The notes under the pieces: generated by a model
Told to the model about the DNA's origin: nothing
Databases searched by the model: none
Seen by the model: the letters and a program-made list of their open reading frames with translations, nothing else
Assembly (NCBI GenBank): GCA_900557165.1
Contig: USRS01000054.1
Span: 1-17,675, forward strand
From: an uncultured Clostridium sp.
Lineage (GTDB): Bacteria > Bacillota > Clostridia > Peptostreptococcales > Peptostreptococcaceae
DNA length: 17,675 nucleotides
Reading direction: 5' to 3'
Translations under genes and position numbers: made by a program
Shown here: piece after piece, positions 15,303 through 17,675 of the stretch
Position numbering within the stretch: the stretch's first letter is position 1
Layout of the letters: the number at the start of each line of letters is the position of its first letter

Positions 15303-16316
15303 ATGAAACAAATAAACAAATTAGTTATTAGTATATTTTTGATTTTTATTGCACTATTTTGTACAGAAGTTATTTTTAAAACAAAAGATAAAGAGATATT
15401 AGAAACTTTCAGGAATGAAAATTCATCAAAAAAACAATATGTCTATCCCCTTGGAAATATTGTTGGAATTAAGGCAAATACAGATGGAGCCTTAGTTATA
15501 GGATTTGAAGAAAAAAATATAGAATATATTGGGGGTCTAAAAATAGGTGATAATATCATATCTATAGAAGGACAAAAAATTAATAATAGTGAAGATATTA
15601 CAAATATTATTAATAAACTTCAAAGAGATGAAGTTAATATATTATTTGAAAGAAATAATATATTAAAAAAAGACAAAATAAAAACAAAAAAAGAAAATAA
15701 TAAATATAAGTTAGATCTTTGGGTAAGAGATAAAATATCAGGTATAGGTACACTTACTTGCTATAATCCTATAACAAATGAGTTTTATGCCATAGGACAT
15801 GGTATTTGTGATATGGATACAGAAAAATTATTGAACATAAAAGAAGGAAATATATATAATGCATCAAATATAGAAATTTTAAAAAAAGATAATAATACAG
15901 GACAAATAAAGGCGATTATAGATTATAATAATTCTGTTGGAAATTTTTACATAAACTCAAATGATGGTATAAAAGGTAATTTTTATAATTATAATTACAA
16001 TTTTGATCTTCCACTTATTGAAATTGGGAAAAGAGATGATATAAAAGTAGGAGATGCTTATATACTTTTTCAATCAAAAGAAGGAAATATAGAGCCTTAT
16101 GAAATAAAAATAGAAAAAATTATTAAAGAAGAAAATAATATGCTAATAAAAGTAGTTGATGATAAATTAATTGACTATACAGGAGGAATTGTGAAGGGCA
16201 TGAGTGGTGCGCCTATTATACAAAATAACAAACTTATTGGCAGTTTAACCTATGTATTTAAACATAATTCTAAAAAAGGATATGGAATTTTTATTGATGA
16301 AATGTTAAAATTGTAA
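15303..16316 (+). CDS. spoIVB: SpoIVB serine peptidase (S55)
   Basis: Forespore-made signalling protease secreted into the intermembrane space. In B. subtilis it cleaves SpoIVFA (triggering pro-SigK processing) and SpoIIQ. An uncleaved-type membrane anchor or signal lies at about residues 6-24 (KLVISIFLIFIALFCTEVIF). A PDZ domain follows, about residues 45-115 (YIGGLKIGDNIISIEGQKI). The S55 peptidase domain then shows GHGICD with catalytic H166, D286 in VVDDKL, and KGMSGAPI with S301; the Asp-to-Ser spacing of 15 matches B. subtilis D363/S378. Length 337, shorter than the 425 of B. subtilis. The ATG at 15303 follows GGAG; an in-frame ATG at 15291 overlaps that site. No clean SigG/SigF promoter is visible in the AT-rich upstream. 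Confidence 0.94.
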   Translation: MKQINKLVISIFLIFIALFCTEVIFKTKDKEILETFRNENSSKKQYVYPLGNIVGIKANTDGALVIGFEEKNIEYIGGLKIGDNIISIEGQKINNSEDITNIINKLQRDEVNILFERNNILKKDKIKTKKENNKYKLDLWVRDKISGIGTLTCYNPITNEFYAIGHGICDMDTEKLLNIKEGNIYNASNIEILKKDNNTGQIKAIIDYNNSVGNFYINSNDGIKGNFYNYNYNFDLPLIEIGKRDDIKVGDAYILFQSKEGNIEPYEIKIEKIIKEENNMLIKVVDDKLIDYTGGIVKGMSGAPIIQNNKLIGSLTYVFKHNSKKGYGIFIDEMLKL

Positions 16317-16343
16317 AATGAGAATAAAATATTTTAACACTTA

Positions 16344-16371
16344 GAAGGAATATAATTTTACAGTGTCGAAT
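16344..16371 (+). promoter_or_regulatory. SigH-type promoter of spo0A
   Basis: GAAGGAATA (16344-16352) fits the SigH -35 consensus RnAGGAWWW, and GTCGAAT (16365-16371) fits the -10 RnnGAAT; the spacer is 12 nt. It lies 66 nt before the spo0A start. In B. subtilis and C. difficile spo0A is SigH-dependent. Confidence 0.8.
16364..16370 (+). promoter_or_regulatory. Spo0A box overlapping the spo0A -10
   Basis: TGTCGAA is the core 0A-box sequence bound by phosphorylated Spo0A. Here it shares bases with the SigH -10 element, so bound Spo0A would cover the -10. Autoregulation is known in other spore-formers; the sign of the effect here is not evident from sequence. Confidence 0.6.
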
Positions 16372-16437
16372 AAACCTAAAAGAGTAAGGATATAAAAAAA
16401 TAAAAATAAGAAAATCTTATTATTGGGGGGAATTTTA

Positions 16438-17250
16438 GTGAACGAAAAGATTAAGATAGTATTAGCAGATGATAATAAAGACTTTTGCCAGTTATTAAAA
16501 GAATACTTATCTAATGAAGAAGATATAGAAATATTAGGAATTGCTAAAGATGGTATAGAAGCATTAGATTTAGTGCAAAAAACTCAACCAGACTTATTAG
16601 TATTAGATGTAATAATGCCGCATTTAGATGGATTAGGAGTAATTGAAAAATTAAATTCAATGGATCTTCCAAAACAACCAAAAATAATAGTATTATCTGC
16701 AGTTGGTCAAGATAAAATAACTCAAACAGCAATAAACTTAGGAGCTGATTATTATATAGTTAAACCTTTTGATTTTGTTATATTCATAAATAGAATTAGA
16801 GAATTAGTAACAAATAAAGTTGTAGGTGGAGAACCAAAAGTAAGACAAAATCAAAATGTACAAATGACAAGAAGTGATTATGTTAAAAATACAGGAAATA
16901 TAGAAACTGAAATTACAAATATAATTCATGAAATAGGTGTTCCAGCTCATATAAAAGGATATTTATATTTGAGAGAAGCTATAAAAATGGTTATCGATAA
17001 TGTAGAACTTTTAGGAGCAGTTACTAAAGAACTATATCCAAGTATTGCAAAAAAATATAACACTACTCCAAGTAGAGTAGAAAGAGCCATAAGACATGCC
17101 ATAGAAGTAGCGTGGAGTAGAGGTAAGGTTGATACAATAAATCAATTATTTGGTTATACAGTTCACAATACTAAAGGAAAACCAACAAACTCTGAATTTA
17201 TAGCAATGATTGCCGATAAATTAAGATTAGAACATAGTATGGTTAAATAA
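16438..17250 (+). CDS. spo0A: Sporulation master regulator Spo0A
   Basis: Response regulator that commits the cell to sporulation when phosphorylated. The receiver domain spans about residues 1-125: acidic pair D11-D12 in VLADDN, phospho-acceptor D57 in [20 protein letters not shown] with the switch serine, and VKPFD with the conserved lysine. A linker rich in Gln/Asn follows (about 130-150). The C-terminal DNA-binding domain has [18 protein letters not shown], and [20 protein letters not shown] into [11 protein letters not shown], the nearly invariant recognition helix region. GTG at 16438 gives 270 residues and sits after GGGGGGAA (16425-16432); TTG 16423, which would add MGGIL, precedes that site. 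Single-gene unit with its own SigH promoter and terminator. Confidence 0.97.
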   Translation: MNEKIKIVLADDNKDFCQLLKEYLSNEEDIEILGIAKDGIEALDLVQKTQPDLLVLDVIMPHLDGLGVIEKLNSMDLPKQPKIIVLSAVGQDKITQTAINLGADYYIVKPFDFVIFINRIRELVTNKVVGGEPKVRQNQNVQMTRSDYVKNTGNIETEITNIIHEIGVPAHIKGYLYLREAIKMVIDNVELLGAVTKELYPSIAKKYNTTPSRVERAIRHAIEVAWSRGKVDTINQLFGYTVHNTKGKPTNSEFIAMIADKLRLEHSMVK

Positions 17251-17269
17251 ATTTTAAATTGATTACAGT

Positions 17270-17304
17270 AAGCCTTCTATTTATTTAGGAGGCTTTATTT
17301 TTTG
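17270..17304 (+). terminator. Terminator after spo0A
   Basis: A 9-bp stem (AGCCTTCTA at 17271-17279 with TAGGAGGCT at 17286-17294, one G-U pair), a 6-nt loop and a T-rich tail. Confidence 0.85.
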
Positions 17305-17329
17305 ATAAGTACATAAATTAAAAATATAA

Positions 17330-17348
17330 GTCAAATTATATATTTGAC
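17330..17348. repeat. Perfect inverted repeat near a promoter
   Basis: GTCAAAT (17330-17336) and ATTTGAC (17342-17348) form a 7-bp perfect dyad around TATAT. No T run follows, so it is not a standard terminator. The right arm overlaps the TTGACG -35 candidate, which would suit an operator. Confidence 0.6.
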
Positions 17349-17371
17349 GAAATAAAATAACTTTTTTTAAT
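17344..17371 (+). promoter_or_regulatory. Candidate promoter of the cca remnant
   Basis: TTGACG (17344-17349), a 16-nt spacer, then TTTAAT (17366-17371), each 5 of 6 to consensus. TGACGAA (17345-17351), which fits the degenerate 0A-box core TGNCGAA, overlaps the -35. The position is right for the frame starting at 17404. Confidence 0.45.
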
Positions 17372-17403
17372 AAGCTTATCATCAAGTGAAGGAGATACAA
17401 AAT

Positions 17404-17466
17404 ATGAAAATATATTTGCCTGAAAAAGTAAAATATATAATAAATAAAATATATAATAAAGATTAG
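17404..17466 (+). pseudogene. N-terminal remnant resembling CCA tRNA nucleotidyltransferase
   Basis: A 20-codon frame, MKIYLPEKVKYIINKIYNKD then TAG, is preceded by GAAGGAGA (17388-17395) at ideal spacing and by a candidate promoter. The sequence resembles the N-terminus of clostridial CCA-adding enzymes, which begin with an (I/L)P..V..II.KL pattern and then continue to a GGxVRD nucleotidyltransferase motif. Nothing of that motif follows. The frame ends where base composition changes, as expected if an insertion or rearrangement cut the gene at about 17460-17466. Alternatives are a chance short ORF or a genuine small peptide. The match is from memory of the family and needs a search. Confidence 0.5.
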
Positions 17467-17675
17467 TGTATATAATATAAAGTGTATCTATTTTTCTTTT
17501 AGGGGGTACTGTTTTTTAACTCGTTTTCCTATTCGTTTTATGAGTGGGTTTTCTATACCCCCTTCTTTAAGTTCTTTAAAAATTTTCGATCTACCTTACC
17601 GCTGTAGGTCTTTTTCTTTATCCTCTGTTTACCTCTGTTATCCTTGGTTATCCGAAGTAAGCTAGTTTATAGCGT
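17465..17675. other. Unidentified, compositionally foreign right-end segment
   Basis: The + strand becomes T/C-rich (all upstream genes are purine-rich), and G+C is about 37% by hand count over 17501-17675. No intact gene is present. On the minus strand two overlapping frames look protein-like. The frame 17666-17553 reads RITKDNRGKQRIKKKTYSGK and onward. The frame 17598-17488 reads FKELKEGGIENPLIKRIGKR, then VKKQYPLKEK and a stop. A single frameshift near the A/T runs at about 17577-17587 would join them into a basic C-terminus, but an upstream TAA at 17667-17669 still breaks it. Small repeats include AGTGTAT at 17465-17471 and 17481-17487, and AGGGGGTA (17501-17508) inverted against TACCCCCT (17556-17563). 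I cannot assign a family. Confidence 0.4.

Noticed and set aside
17501..17613. A + strand frame (VLFFNSFSYSFYEWVF...) in the right-end segment
   Set aside because: It is Phe/Ser/Tyr-rich, lacks a start codon and mirrors the Lys/Glu-rich minus-strand frame, so it is more likely the shadow.
1..17675. CRISPR arrays, tRNA or rRNA genes, defence systems
   Set aside because: I saw no regularly spaced repeats, no cloverleaf or rRNA-like sequence, and no defence-type genes; apart from the right end the window is core chromosome.

Overview
This is an AT-rich stretch (roughly a quarter to 30% G+C by eye) in which every recognisable gene lies on the + strand. It carries the sporulation/housekeeping supercluster of endospore-forming Firmicutes: spoIIIAA-AH, asp23, nusB, xseA, xseB, ispA, dxs, tlyA, recN, spoIVB, spo0A. 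A TsaD-like gene follows nusB, a YuiD-type gene follows ispA, and the protein style is clostridial. Together these point to an anaerobic spore-former of the Clostridia, most likely Peptostreptococcaceae (Clostridioides/Romboutsia/Paraclostridium-like). The genus is an inference.

Layout. 2-331: 3' end of plsX, closed by a strong terminator. 491-5635: the eight-gene spoIIIA operon, tightly packed and often with TTG starts. Its sixth gene, spoIIIAF, appears to start at a non-canonical ATT. A terminator follows. 5714-6241: asp23 as a single-gene unit with its own promoter and terminator. 6286-10543: nusB, tsaD-like, xseA, xseB, ispA and a DUF212/YuiD gene, spaced so closely that they read as one operon. 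10546-10649: a near-consensus promoter followed within about 70 nt by a terminator, which suggests a short RNA or a dxs attenuator. 10769-15159: dxs, tlyA, recN, then a terminator. 15303-16316: spoIVB. 16344-17304: spo0A with a clear SigH-type promoter, an overlapping Spo0A box and a terminator.

The genes combine several jobs. SpoIIIA proteins build the mother-cell half of the channel that links mother cell and forespore. SpoIVB is the forespore signalling protease. Spo0A is the master switch that starts sporulation. IspA and Dxs serve isoprenoid synthesis, XseA/B and RecN serve DNA repair, and NusB and TlyA serve rRNA transcription and modification.

Compared with the Bacillus subtilis order, accB, accC, folD and argR/ahrC are missing from their usual places, and so is the NAD kinase gene often found here in clostridia. 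The right end is the least ordinary part. A 20-codon frame with an excellent ribosome binding site looks like the N-terminus of a clostridial CCA-adding enzyme, and it stops abruptly at 17466. From about 17465 the + strand turns pyrimidine-rich with higher G+C (about 37% by hand count over 17501-17675), unlike everything upstream. This is probably the edge of an inserted element or a rearrangement that continues past the window. I could not identify it.
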